A stretch of DNA of 64,000 nucleotides from Gaertneriomyces semiglobifer. Lineage: Eukaryota; Chytridiomycota; Chytridiomycetes; Spizellomycetales; Spizellomycetaceae. Position 1 is the first letter of the stretch, and every line of letters begins with the position of its first letter. Below the pieces are notes generated by a model, which saw only the letters and a program-made list of their open reading frames with translations, was not told where the DNA came from and made no database searches. This document shows positions 45,554 through 56,028 of this stretch, piece by piece. The stretch spans positions 124,001-188,000 of the forward strand of contig JAHLKF010000005.1 of assembly GCA_025558075.1 (NCBI GenBank), given 5' to 3'. A program made the translations under genes and the position numbers.

Positions 45554-47710
45554 AAGATGGCATGCTCTTCGCAAGGTACCGTATGACATGGTCCATTTGA
45601 CACGGAGTGAGCACACTTGTAACTAATGTGAGCATCTGGCATTTCCTGTGTTGGGTTAGCATGTATCAATGAGCACAGACTCTGGGAAAATCGGAAGCAC
45701 AGGCTGGGCTGGAACTTTGTGGAATGACCTGAGAAGATATCAGATGTGTGATAAAGCGCTGTGATTGTCTGCAATAAAAGGACCACTCCTGGAGAAGATG
45801 AAGGTAAACGTGCAATACACAGGTATTCAAACCTGTCTACTAACCCCACACATGGAACAATGTTGATGCACCACCTTACATTGGTTTGAAATCACTTCTC
45901 CAGTTTACTGCAACAGTCCTAAGCTATTGAATCAGCAGAGAGTGTCATATGACTGCGCAGGTTATTTGGGAAGCTTATAATGTGCTGAGCCATCAAATGT
46001 TAGCTTGTCAATCTATCCTTCATAGGTGTGCCACCTTTGAAACCAACCATATTCCTTTGATACCAACATGTGCCTGACAAGCATTTCAAATGCCAGTGTT
46101 TCAAGAATGTTACAATTGAAGGCGTGGCGAGTTGGCCATCGGTTTCGTCAAAAAGAGTACATCCATTTGGAGGCCATACCTAACTTCCTGCCACAATGCA
46201 GTGGTAGCTCAGTTTTCCAAACTGGTCAATCATCAGCTAGTTTGCATGCCCAAACCAGGGTAAATATCAATCCTGCAGATACTCTGATACAATAAAATTA
46301 TCTACTATTGGAATCCAATGTTGATAAACAGTGCAAGACATGTTCTGGGCCAGTATTTATGAGTTTATGGTTTTTGACAGAATTGTCATCATTCACACAT
46401 TTGAAACTTTGTTACACAATGCCAAATGACTGGTTGCCATTGTTATCTTGCATATGCTCCATACAATCAGATTACCAGGGGCTCCTGAAATGGCCAGGTT
46501 GTTTGCACTCAAATGAAGGACCCTACTGTCATTTCTCTCAATGGCTCAATCATACGTAGCCATATGTAGCCCCTCATTGAGCTGGGGCATCTCACACAAG
46601 TGCTGACACACTACTTACATTAATTGGGCCAACCAGATGGATGCTTTCTTGTGTTGAATCAACTGATATTTGTTTCAGCCAAACCTTCCAGAACTCTGTT
46701 TGCCCTTGTTGTTTGATGTTGACTGGTCAAGAATCACATAGCGAACAACTGTCTTACTGTAAATGTGCAAATATGTCCTGGTGGACCTAACATGTAAGAA
46801 GAGATTGCAATGGAAATGAAACCAATGCCACAAGGCGGCATTTCACCCCATGGGCAACACATCTAGTTTTTGATCATGTTGGTACAATTTCATGGTGACA
46901 TTCAGTATATTCTGTATATGTCATCCAGTTCAGCAGCTGAAGGAAATAAGTATCAACATATGATGTAGAAATGACTATTATATAAGGTGTGCAAAACATC
47001 GCACAACATTGTTATTCCAAATTGCACCAGATATTTCAGGACCAGACACTTCAATAACCAAACCATTTCATCAACCCTTGCATTGCTTCCCAATAAGGGC
47101 CTGTAACAAATATATGCTGGTTCTTAAGAAAGTGGACTGGACCAGCAATACTTACATCTTCTGTACTGGTTCAAATCCATGCCAGGGTGATCAACTCTCC
47201 TGTTCAAGCACTGAAAATATCACATGGCAGGACCAAATGAGACATTTTCCAATTGATTAATGTGAAAATTCCATGGCAGTTGAATATTGTGCTGTGGCTG
47301 AATATCACTCCCATGCTCCCCCATTATGTTCCAGCAGCTGCCACATGCGCGATCCTTGCTAGGCTTCCGGAATTGAAGTTCCATGTAGGAATATTTATGT
47401 AGCTATTGGTAAACCTCAAATGTCACAATTCTGTCCTGGGATTGTCTGTACAATAGCTCTGAAATCCAACCCGGGGATGGATGCCTGAGAATAACTTCAA
47501 TGAATTCTCTTTCCCGAATCACTGACTGGTGTCCTCAATTGAATAATGAAAGAATAAGCCTGCGGAGTGATGAGCGCTACATTGACAACCCATATTGCAT
47601 TCGAAAGAGACAGTCTAGCATGCATACACACAATTCTCCGCTGGGTATAATAGGTATGATCTCTAATCGCAACATTGTTTAAGTGACAGACAGTTTTCAA
47701 TATTGGTCAC

Positions 47711-50700
47711 TTAATCGGCAACTTGCTTTAACTTAAAGATGTGCTGATACTCCAGTGGTGATTCCATGACGCAATGCAGCACATCTGGCGCGGTATTCAA
47801 AGCCCGCAGGTTGTTTGTAGGAATGATTTGTTGCAGCGCAGTACTGTTCACATCTCTGACTTCAATGAATGCTGGCTCAAACGCAAGGACATAAGGGGGT
47901 ACAAACGCTGGTGATGGACATTAGCGATAGTAAATCATTTGGAGTTTTGGAGGCGCCAAGCTTACCAAAAGAAGTGGGCTGACCGCTCCAGTGGAGCATC
48001 AATTCGTGCTTAGTGCGGCGACCAAATTTATCAACGTAAAAGCCGAAGTCTACAGCTTGGTGAGCGATTTATGTCCGAACACGCACCATATAGTTGTCCA
48101 CTTACCGTTATAACATAGGAGGAAATCACCGTCTTGAATACGGAATATACTGAGTGGCCGTAAACTTTCCTTTTTCAACACAAAATCCAGCGATGGATCC
48201 GTAGGGTCCAGCAACCCCTGAGTTTCAAGCGTTTCGAGATCAACAATCTCAAACCCCTTGGTACAACCGACGCACAGCTTTGTCTTCAAATAATGAATAG
48301 AACTTGACTCGGTCGGTATGTAAAATTCCTGAAAAATCCGGGTTCAGCATGAAGGGTTATGAAGTCGAGCAAAGAATGCGAACCTTGTACGTCTTCATCG
48401 CCTCTTGTCCAGGAAGCGATAGCTTGTTAAAGAAACCTTTCTTTTTGGATGCATCAAAAGCTTGCGGTTCAAATACTTTAACCCTTGAGCTGAGGGTCGT
48501 AAGCTTTACGGCCGTTACCAAAGTCCGGTTGTCGCATACGCCTTGTTTGAAGAACGACACGTGTGATGCAATCCTTCGACCTTTAAGAGTTGCGGATGCC
48601 GCATCGGAATCCTGAGACTCAACCACATCAAGGGGAAAGGCAATCAAGTGTTTCTCTGCTCGTTGCGTGTCAGAACTGGCATTTACACACATACCCATGC
48701 GTCCCCATACCTGCAAGAACGGTGAGGATGCCGCATTCCGGCAAAACCTCTAATTGGGCCACCTTTTCCAGATTCAACACCCGTCTGTATCTGGGCCCTC
48801 CGTCCTGCTCGGCGGGTGTTGCAGCAGGCCCTACATACACCCCATTATCGGCACCAATGATAAGTTGGTTCCCGTGAGGCACCGAACACGTCACCCGATT
48901 TGTTATGGAAAATTCCGAATCCAACAGTGTTACAACTTCAAATTTTCGTTTTCGATGTGTCAACGAGCTCTTCTGGGCCTCAATCGCCTCCTTCCATGAT
49001 CGGCGATCCGCTTGATTCGCCGCGTAGAGGGTATACGCAGTGTTCGACCTTCCCAAGTGAATAAGAGTAAACGGAGACCCCTTGGTGTCAGGTATCGCCA
49101 CTGGAGGCAATGGAGGCGGCTGCTTAATGCTGCCCGCATGGGTCAAGCCGCTTCCACTAAAGATCCCGGATGAACGCCGCTGCATGCCAGGATCCGCGAT
49201 GAGCAAGAGTTCCAGAGGTATTGGCTATGAACAAGACTACTCCGTTAGCTCGTCCACAAAGAATACCGATCGCATGCATACATACTCTCTTGTAGACCTT
49301 ATATGTCCCATTCTTCTTTTTCTTTGTTAAAAGAAGAGCATGATCGAAGAGGAACACCTGCAGGTCGATCTCGTTACCCCCTTTTCTAAGTATCAATGCG
49401 CCTTCCCGGGCGGCGACACGAGCAGGGTCATCCAAAGCCAGATCCTAATGAACGGACAAGTGAGGTTGAAGGTTTGAGGCTGAGACTAATCGAGTCTCCG
49501 AGCATACCATAAGTTCTCCAGGGTTGAAAGTGAGCTGCGCTTGCAAAAGACTGAGTTTGAGGCGGTTCTCAGCTTCGCCAGCTTCTTTGTTGATCTTTGA
49601 TAGGATGGTTTTGATGACATCCATTGCCTGTGGCACTAAAGTTCTATCCGGATTATTGGGTGCAGCTTTGTCTACGACAGAGCGTAAAAACAGCGGATAC
49701 CGGCCCATTCGCGTTGTCGGGCGGCCCAAAAAGCTTTGTATAGGAAGCTTACGACATTCCGGTCGACGCTCGCAATCCTACAAGGGCATGTAGGTGAATA
49801 AAAAAGTGATTTATCAAAAGCATATCCTTGTGGCAGACCTGCAGGAACTTATTGAACTCCGGATTTGCTGTTCTCTCTTGATCCAAAGTATGCTTAGCAT
49901 ACGCTTGTCGGGCGCCATATTCCACATAGGCCTCAAATTCATTTGCGAAACTTAGAAAAACATCGCCGATCTTCTCAACAACAGGGCATTCCTTCTGTCG
50001 CGCCAGAAGCCGTCGTAAAAGCTCAGCATTGATCTTGTGGATTTCATCAATATTCAGGAAAACCTCTTGAATGAAACTATCAGCTCGTTCCGGATCAATT
50101 ATGCTGCCTTGTCGTAGAGGCTCAATAAACACCTGTGAGGAGTCGTCAATGTAACAAACAGTGTCGATTTGCGCCAAGTGGACTGACCTTCTTAATGAGC
50201 TCAAGATCATCCACAAACTCCCGTTCAGTTTGGATCGCTTCAAAGATTATCTCCTGGCGCTTCCTCTCCGAGTTGGAAACAGTGTCTACTATCTCCTTCG
50301 AAACGGAGGTGGACCACAGAGCGCCCTTGGCGTCCGCATCGGAAAGCGAGGTGCGACTAGGACTTCTCTGCAGTTGAGAGTTCGTTTGCTTCAACAGGCG
50401 CGCTTGCTGTTCCATTCTGCGTGGACAGGCTATGCTGTAACACAATTGCTCTCGAGAACACGTGGGCGAATAGCAGTCTGTCAAGAGCGTAAATACACCA
50501 TTCGGTAAATCCTCATCCGCCTCTACCGTAGTATCTGGTATTTCCACGGCAATGGGAGTAGCAAACGACGACTGAAACTGGTACAACTCGTGGACGCTGT
50601 CCCTCAGACGATGATTATATGTGACATCGTGGAAAAACTTCTGGGAATCTAGCGCACGTCCCAGCAGCAGAGCAAGGTTTCGATCAGTTGTCCGGACGAT

Positions 50701-51814
50701 TTGCCCAATCATATCCTGAAGCAAATGAAATATTTAATTCATGAACCATACCCAAGCAAGAGTGCTGACCTCCGACTCACCACACCCGCTCTGCCTGGAA
50801 AGCAATCTTTGTACTCCAGTGAATCCTTTAAATACGTCCCAATTTGTATTCGATCACGAAAAGCCCTTGCCACTTCCGACAGTAGCGCCGGATACACTGG
50901 GTCCGCAGGAACGTGAGATGTGTGTGTGCTGTTGATTTCCGAACTTCGTCGAAGGGGGGCGGGACTGATCGCGCTCTCAACTCGATGTAGCGGAGCTTGA
51001 CTAGAAGAGCTCCGCCTCGACGGGGCTCCCGAATTCGTAGGCGAAACGGGACCGGGACTGTTCGTGCTGTACCGTTGCGAAGACGTTCTAGGTAATTGGG
51101 GAGACATCTGTAGATGTGGAAGGGAGGGTGCCGAATGCTGGTGAGATAGGTACGGTTGCTGATACGGGCGCACTGGGCCTGAATCAGGAGCATGCGACGG
51201 CTCCGTAGCTGGCGGTGGCCAATGGGGCCTAGACAGCTGTTGTTCAGGTTGAACTGGCGGCTCATAACGGTAATCCGAAGCATACTGTCGTGGAGCCTCC
51301 TGCAGTGTTACAGGGCGTGGATGGTAGTAGACCCTGCGAAACTCTGGTTGATGAGGTCTCTGATGGCTTGGTGGTTGGTACATAGGCCCTGAGAATATAC
51401 GCTGTTGATTCATAGGCTCACGGTGGGTGTATAATTGATTACCCGAAGGCAAATAAGCACTGGGAGAGCCTCCAACCATTCCTGAATAGTTTACTACCGG
51501 CTGATGCCCCTCCATCGCATGATGCCGTTGGTCAACTCCTGATGGAGCAGGCATCGGAAGTGGTCGATATACTTGCGGTGCAGGAGGTGGTCCCACAACG
51601 TACCCATTATAAACAGGAACGCGAACCACAGGATACGGCCCCGGAGGACGTGGCAGCATCGAGGGATTTCCTACTCCATGCGGTGGAGGATACGGGCCAT
51701 AACCGGGTGAGCCGGGATATCCAGGCGGCCATGCCGGCCGCGGGTGCGGGGGACGGAGTTGGCGGGGGGAGGAACAATGCCGTTCGGTAGGTAAGGAGGG
51801 CCGTTACCATCCAT
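47711..51814 (-). CDS. Rho1-type guanine nucleotide exchange factor (DEP-DH-PH-CNH, Rom2-like)
   Basis: A Pro/Tyr/His/Gln-rich N-terminus of about 350 residues (MDGNGPPYLPNGIVPPP, later PGYPGSPGYGPYPPPHG) precedes a DEP domain: ARAFRDRIQIGTYLKDSLEY, MIGQIVRTTDRNLALLLGRA, FFHDVTYNHRLRDSVHELYQ. The DH domain starts KRQEIIFEAIQTEREFVDDL and runs through VEKIGDVFLSFANEFEAYVE and MGRYPLFLRSVVDKA. A PH domain follows (ALILRKGGNEIDLQVFLFDH, ALLLTKKKKNGTYKVYKR, NQADRRSWKEAIEAQKSSL). The C-terminal CNH (citron homology) domain is visible in LLDSEFSITNRVTCSVPHGN, LCVGCTKGFEIVDLETLETQ and IFRIQDGDFLLCYN, ending at 47711. This is the fungal Rom1/2 layout that activates Rho1 in cell-wall integrity signalling. 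The first 40 codons join the rest only if one base is added in the G5 run 51748-51752. Confidence 0.9.
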
Positions 51815-52823
51815 GATGGTGGGGGTTGTATGATAGCTTCGAGGTTAGACTTGCGTCGGACACGGAAGCCCTCCTTCCAGGTAATGGCGAACACCGTCTA
51901 CAGTGATAGTTGGGACACAAAGAACGTCGACCGCTACCGGCGCCGCTCAGTGGTGGTGGACATAGGCGCTGCTCTCAATGAATTCGAATAGAGTTGTTCC
52001 ACAGGAGATTGCTGCGTTGTGTATGCGTACAAGTGTTGGATAATTTCGCCCGTCGAAAACCAGCCGCCAATTTCGGGATTTAAAACCTTCTTTTGATGAA
52101 TGACTGACAGGCCAAATACTGGAACATGGACATGGAAACTAGCAAACCATTTGCAGTTGGATCTCGGTTCACGATTGGCATAGCAGGAAAACCTAGCAGC
52201 AAATTCCCATCCGTATCTGGCCAATCTGAATTGGTTCATAGCAGGGAGTAGTTTAAGGGTAGGAGATATCCCAGGGCAAACCATGATTCCCTCTGTGAGT
52301 TACCAAAAGTGACAACGATCTAGTGAGGACTCTATCTGCAGCTGTTCGAAAGAATGGCAGGTCTTTGCGAGGCTGGTGGATGACCAAATGGAACCGAGAG
52401 ACGAAGGCAGAAAGTCTAGCCTAGTATTTAAACCTGTGCGCCTGGGACCTGTACATCTAACGACCCCAGGTTTATGGAGAGTGAAAGGCAACTGATGCGA
52501 TTATTGTGTCGGGTAATACAAAAACCGTGCTGGCCCTCCCGTCTACTGATAAGTCAAGAATATTGCTCGGCATCCTTGCCGAAACTTACGCCAACCGACC
52601 CGTTGATATCTGAAACAGGATAGCGAAATCCATGGTTGACTTGATTTGCAATTGCGAATCGTAGTCATTTTACGGAAAACCAGTCAGCTTTCGTGCCATC
52701 CCGATCCTTCGGTACGCCGATGAAATTGACGACAATATCTCGGTACGATCATGGGCCTTGAACGCATGGGATCTTTGGTAGCGCTGCCCCGTTAAGAAAG
52801 CCGAAGGGTCATTCGGCAATCGA
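51815..52823. other. Intergenic, no gene recognised
   Basis: About 1 kb upstream of the Rho GEF. Minus-strand frames at 51934-52284 and 52300-52491 carry no recognisable domain. It probably holds the Rho GEF promoter and the 3' flank of the hypothetical gene. Confidence 0.35.
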
Positions 52824-53641
52824 CTATTCCGAAGTAGGACGCCAAATCCAAGCTCTCTGAACATCCGTGGTCAGACCGACGTCTATGGCCCGCAAGAGAA
52901 TGTCAAGCCGAGATCTGGGACAAGTCAAAATACGCCAAGATGCTGCTGCTAAGAAATTTTTCTGCAATGTCAAGCAATGTATTGGTTGCTGGGGGAAATC
53001 TTGGATTAGAGGATCTATAGATTGTCTGTAATGGCCACCATTGCATCTTACTTTGCTGATTATATGCGCTGATCGGACCATCGGTATTGCTCTCAACATC
53101 CGTCCTGACTTCGTTGTTGGCGTTATCCGTATCTTTATTATCTTGAGGGTAAATGGTGTAGTATTCCGACGGCTTCCGCTTGTCGGGCGCTGAGACGATC
53201 TTTGATGTGTTCATGGCCATCGGATCAAAAGTTTGCGTGATTTCATCCACCATTCTTTTCGGGCCTACAGAGGGTGATTAGCATGAGCAAGGCCGGCTCA
53301 AAGGGTTACAGTCTCAACATTCTCTTACACTTCCAACACTCAACATCTCTAACCCGATGGTAGTCTCCATAGTCTTCACCATCATTAGATGCTGTGTGTG
53401 CTTCTCGGTGGCCCCACCAACAGGGATATATGGCGAACGGCTTGGCGGAGGCTAGCTTTTTCGGCGAGCCGTCGATGACAAGCCCAACATTGTTTGCTAA
53501 ACGTCGTACCGCCGCGTCACTCCGGTACGTCGAGTCTTTCGGATTACTTTGAACACGTAATCTACCCTTTCTCCTGTGCCTAGTAGCTGAAGGTGCAGTC
53601 GTGAAGTCCTGGCGCATCGTGCTGCTGGTCACCACCGTCAA
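52824..53641 (-). CDS. Hypothetical protein, two or three exons
   Basis: Tentative gene. The frame from 53641 (MTVVTSSTMRQDFTTAPSA) runs through SPKKLASAKPFAIYPCWWGH. It may then splice (intron near 53342-53262, ending ctctgtag) to PKRMVDEITQTFDPMAMNTS and PSEYYTIYPQDNKDTDN. A second intron (gtaagatgca to taatccaag) leads to NFPQQPIHCLTLQKNFLAAA and LDILLRAIDVGLTTDVQRAW, with stop at 52824. Phases at the second junction work, but the first is not settled. I recognise no family. Coding status rests on splice-compatible frames alone. Confidence 0.35.
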
Positions 53642-54030
53642 CAGTCAACAGTTAACCAAGCAACTCGCGGTTTTCCCTCACATCGCAAACTACGCGGCGT
53701 GAAGAGCTTATCGATATGCTTACGCAGAGCGGAGATCGCGCTGAACAAGACCAAATGCCAGAAACCTTTCTGAACTACGCTTGCACTTTTGCACACAGGC
53801 AACCCTCAGCGTCATGACCATCGGTATTTTATCTCAAGATGCCGGGCGCAGCCTGTCATCATATTATGGTATGTATCACCGTACGCTGTTTTGACGGCTA
53901 GCCCACCTGAAAACCTCGTTCTCCAGCTGGCGACCCAAAATTTCTTAAGCGAGCGGATGCCTTACACAGCGCCCGAGGTACCGATAGGTACGCACTGGCT
54001 AGCCGGCGTGATCATTGCTTGTAGGCTCTA
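53642..54030. promoter_or_regulatory. Intergenic, divergent upstream region of CFAP210
   Basis: About 390 bases between the tentative minus-strand gene and the CFAP210 start. No specific element seen. Confidence 0.35.
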
Positions 54031-55927
54031 ATGAACCGTAGGCCACATGCACCGGTGGTGGTGCGGGCGTTTGATCTGCATCGATTGAAAAATAAGGTCG
54101 GCGGTCTCAATGTTGAAGACAAAGTAACATTGGCACAAAAGCATGACGTGAGTGCACGTCTGCCAAAACTGATTATTCTCTATCTGACTGTTTAGCTAGC
54201 GTAACCAACGTCATCATGCCTCCTTGAGTCGTATCAGCAAGTGGGACAACACTATCACTGGGCAAAGACGTAAACGATTGCAGGCCAGGGCGGCACGCCA
54301 AGCACAAGAAGAAGCGGAGCGGGTACGCATGGACCTGGAGTACGCCCGGGAAGAGGAAGTGAGGCGACAGGAAGCCATTGAACGGGCGCAGCGGTTGCAG
54401 TATTATCAAACTGACGCGGTGAAAGGTTTCCACAGTAAAATCATGCTTTTTGAAGCCTTGCGGGTAACCTCTGGCTCTCACAATTTACGCGTATCCAGCT
54501 AACCTGCTCATGTTGCATAGGAGAGAGACATGCAACTCCAAATGAAGGAGGCTCAACTTGCACGACAACAGGAGAGGGACCTAGCAGCTGCGAAGGAAGC
54601 CAAATCACGAGCAGAAGCGGCGGATGAAGAAGAATTCAAAAAGCTAACAATGATACGTGAACGTGCGATGGATACTTATCAGGAGCAATTGCTGCAAGAA
54701 AAAGATAAAAAAGCGAGGGAAGCCGCTGAACGGGAGGTATGCTCAACTTCGGCGATGCACGCAGGCAAGGGTACTTACTTGATGTTGGTAGGAGCGATTG
54801 GCTGAACGCAAAGCGGCATCCCTTCTTGATGAAGAATATCACATGATACAGCACGCTTCAAGGGTTAAGCAATCTGAAGCCAGGAAGGAGTTACGCCATC
54901 AGTTGATGGAAGGCAAGGACGCTGCAGTAGCACGGGCTTCAATGGAAAAGCAGCAGGACGCCGAAGCCGAACGGCGAGCCCGTGAATGGGTTGACCAGAA
55001 AAGCAAGCAGCTTGCCAAACGTAAAGAGGTGGAGGAGGCGTGGTTCACGTACGGGTGGTATTTGTTCTTTCTTTTGACGAATGTCAAGCTCAGCTTTGTT
55101 TATGTTTCAGGGAATCTTTAAAGCAGCGGCAGGCTATTGGTCAACAGATCTTTGATGAAGGGGCGCGCATGGACGCACGGATCCAGGAACGCGCGGAAAA
55201 AGCAATATTGGAGCGCACTGAGAAAGAGGAACGGCAGTTGGAGGAAGCCGCTGGTCAACGTAGGAAAATGGCGCAAGACATGCGTGATTCGTACAATCGT
55301 CATGTGAGCCCCGCGTTATACCCACTTGCATTTTCGTTACTGATGTCTGACATGTATGGAAGATGGAGGCGGCGGCTGCCAAGAAAAGTCTAGACAAAGA
55401 ACAAGACAAAGCGCTTCTCCAGGAGTGCCTGCGAGTACAAGCTCAAGTACAGGAAGAAGATAGACAGCGACAACACGAGAAGCGGCGCAAAGCAAGAGAA
55501 TTGCAGCAGGCGCATAGATTACAAACGGTTAGCTAACCTGTTCCAGGTGGCTTCTGTTACACGTTTATCTAATCATTTGTGGCAGTTGGAGCTCGCCGAA
55601 GCCCGTGACAAGGAAACTCGGGGAACTTGCGAGTACGAAGAAAAGCAAAGGCGAGAGCTTGAGCTACAGGACGAGACCTTTTTGACATACATGAAGTCCG
55701 TATCCAATGAAAGTTGGGCGCGAGAAAATTCCAGACTCCAAACTTATATTCGACAACAAGTGAGCAGCCCGAAAGGGCGCTCGTGGAGACTTGCGGATCA
55801 ATTTTTGGTTGATACTGGCCGGCGGTTAGGTCTTGTCCCAGCGCAAACGCTCAACCAGTCCGCTGCGAACAAGCCATGTAGAGCAGGACCATCTAGGCCA
55901 CAAAGTTGCTCGACCCGCGAACTATAA
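54031..55927 (+). CDS. CFAP210: Cilia- and flagella-associated protein 210 (CCDC173-like microtubule inner protein)
   Basis: Starts at 54031 (MNRRPHAPVVVRAFDLHRLK). Exons separated by short introns then encode an almost continuous charged coiled coil. It includes SRISKWDNTITGQRRKRLQA, RAQRLQYYQTDAVKGFHSKI joined to the LFEALR/ERDMQLQMKEAQLARQQ junction, SLLDEEYHMIQHASRVKQSE, RREWVDQ-type segments and RMDARIQERAEKAILERTEK. The last exon ends QLELAEARDK and LADQFLVDTGRRLGLVPAQ, stop at 55925-55927. The WDNTI-x-G, QYYQT and KAFHS-like motifs and the overall length fit CFAP210, a trichohyalin-plectin-like protein inside axonemal doublet microtubules. A flagellar structural gene supports a zoosporic fungus. 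Other coiled-coil axonemal proteins, such as CFAP53, are the main alternative. Confidence 0.8.
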
Positions 55928-56028
55928 TTTATTGTCATAAAGTTGTGATAGTCAACAATGATGTGTTCATCAACACAGGTGCTATTGTACATCGCCCATA
56001 TACATCGTGAGCTACCGGATCCGCCGGC

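Larger units (their letters stand above)
44170..47710. repeat. Gene-free CpG-depleted tract (probable decayed, methylated repeat DNA)
   Basis: No intact gene is visible over about 3.5 kb, although the rest of the window is gene-dense. From about 44350 to 47300 the sequence is strikingly poor in CG and rich in TG and CA. By hand count 46561-47280 (720 bases) has three CG dinucleotides, and nearby coding regions have many times more. Such bias is what deamination of methylated CpG leaves in silenced transposons. I looked for reverse-transcriptase, RNase H and integrase motifs in both directions and found none I could defend. CpG content returns to normal near 47480, before the end of the Rho GEF gene. 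Confidence 0.6.

Noticed and set aside
44350..47300. Remnants of retrotransposon polymerase or integrase in the CpG-poor tract
   Set aside because: Candidate fragments such as an L-D-D-I-Y reading near 46920 are not supported by flanking motifs in any frame.
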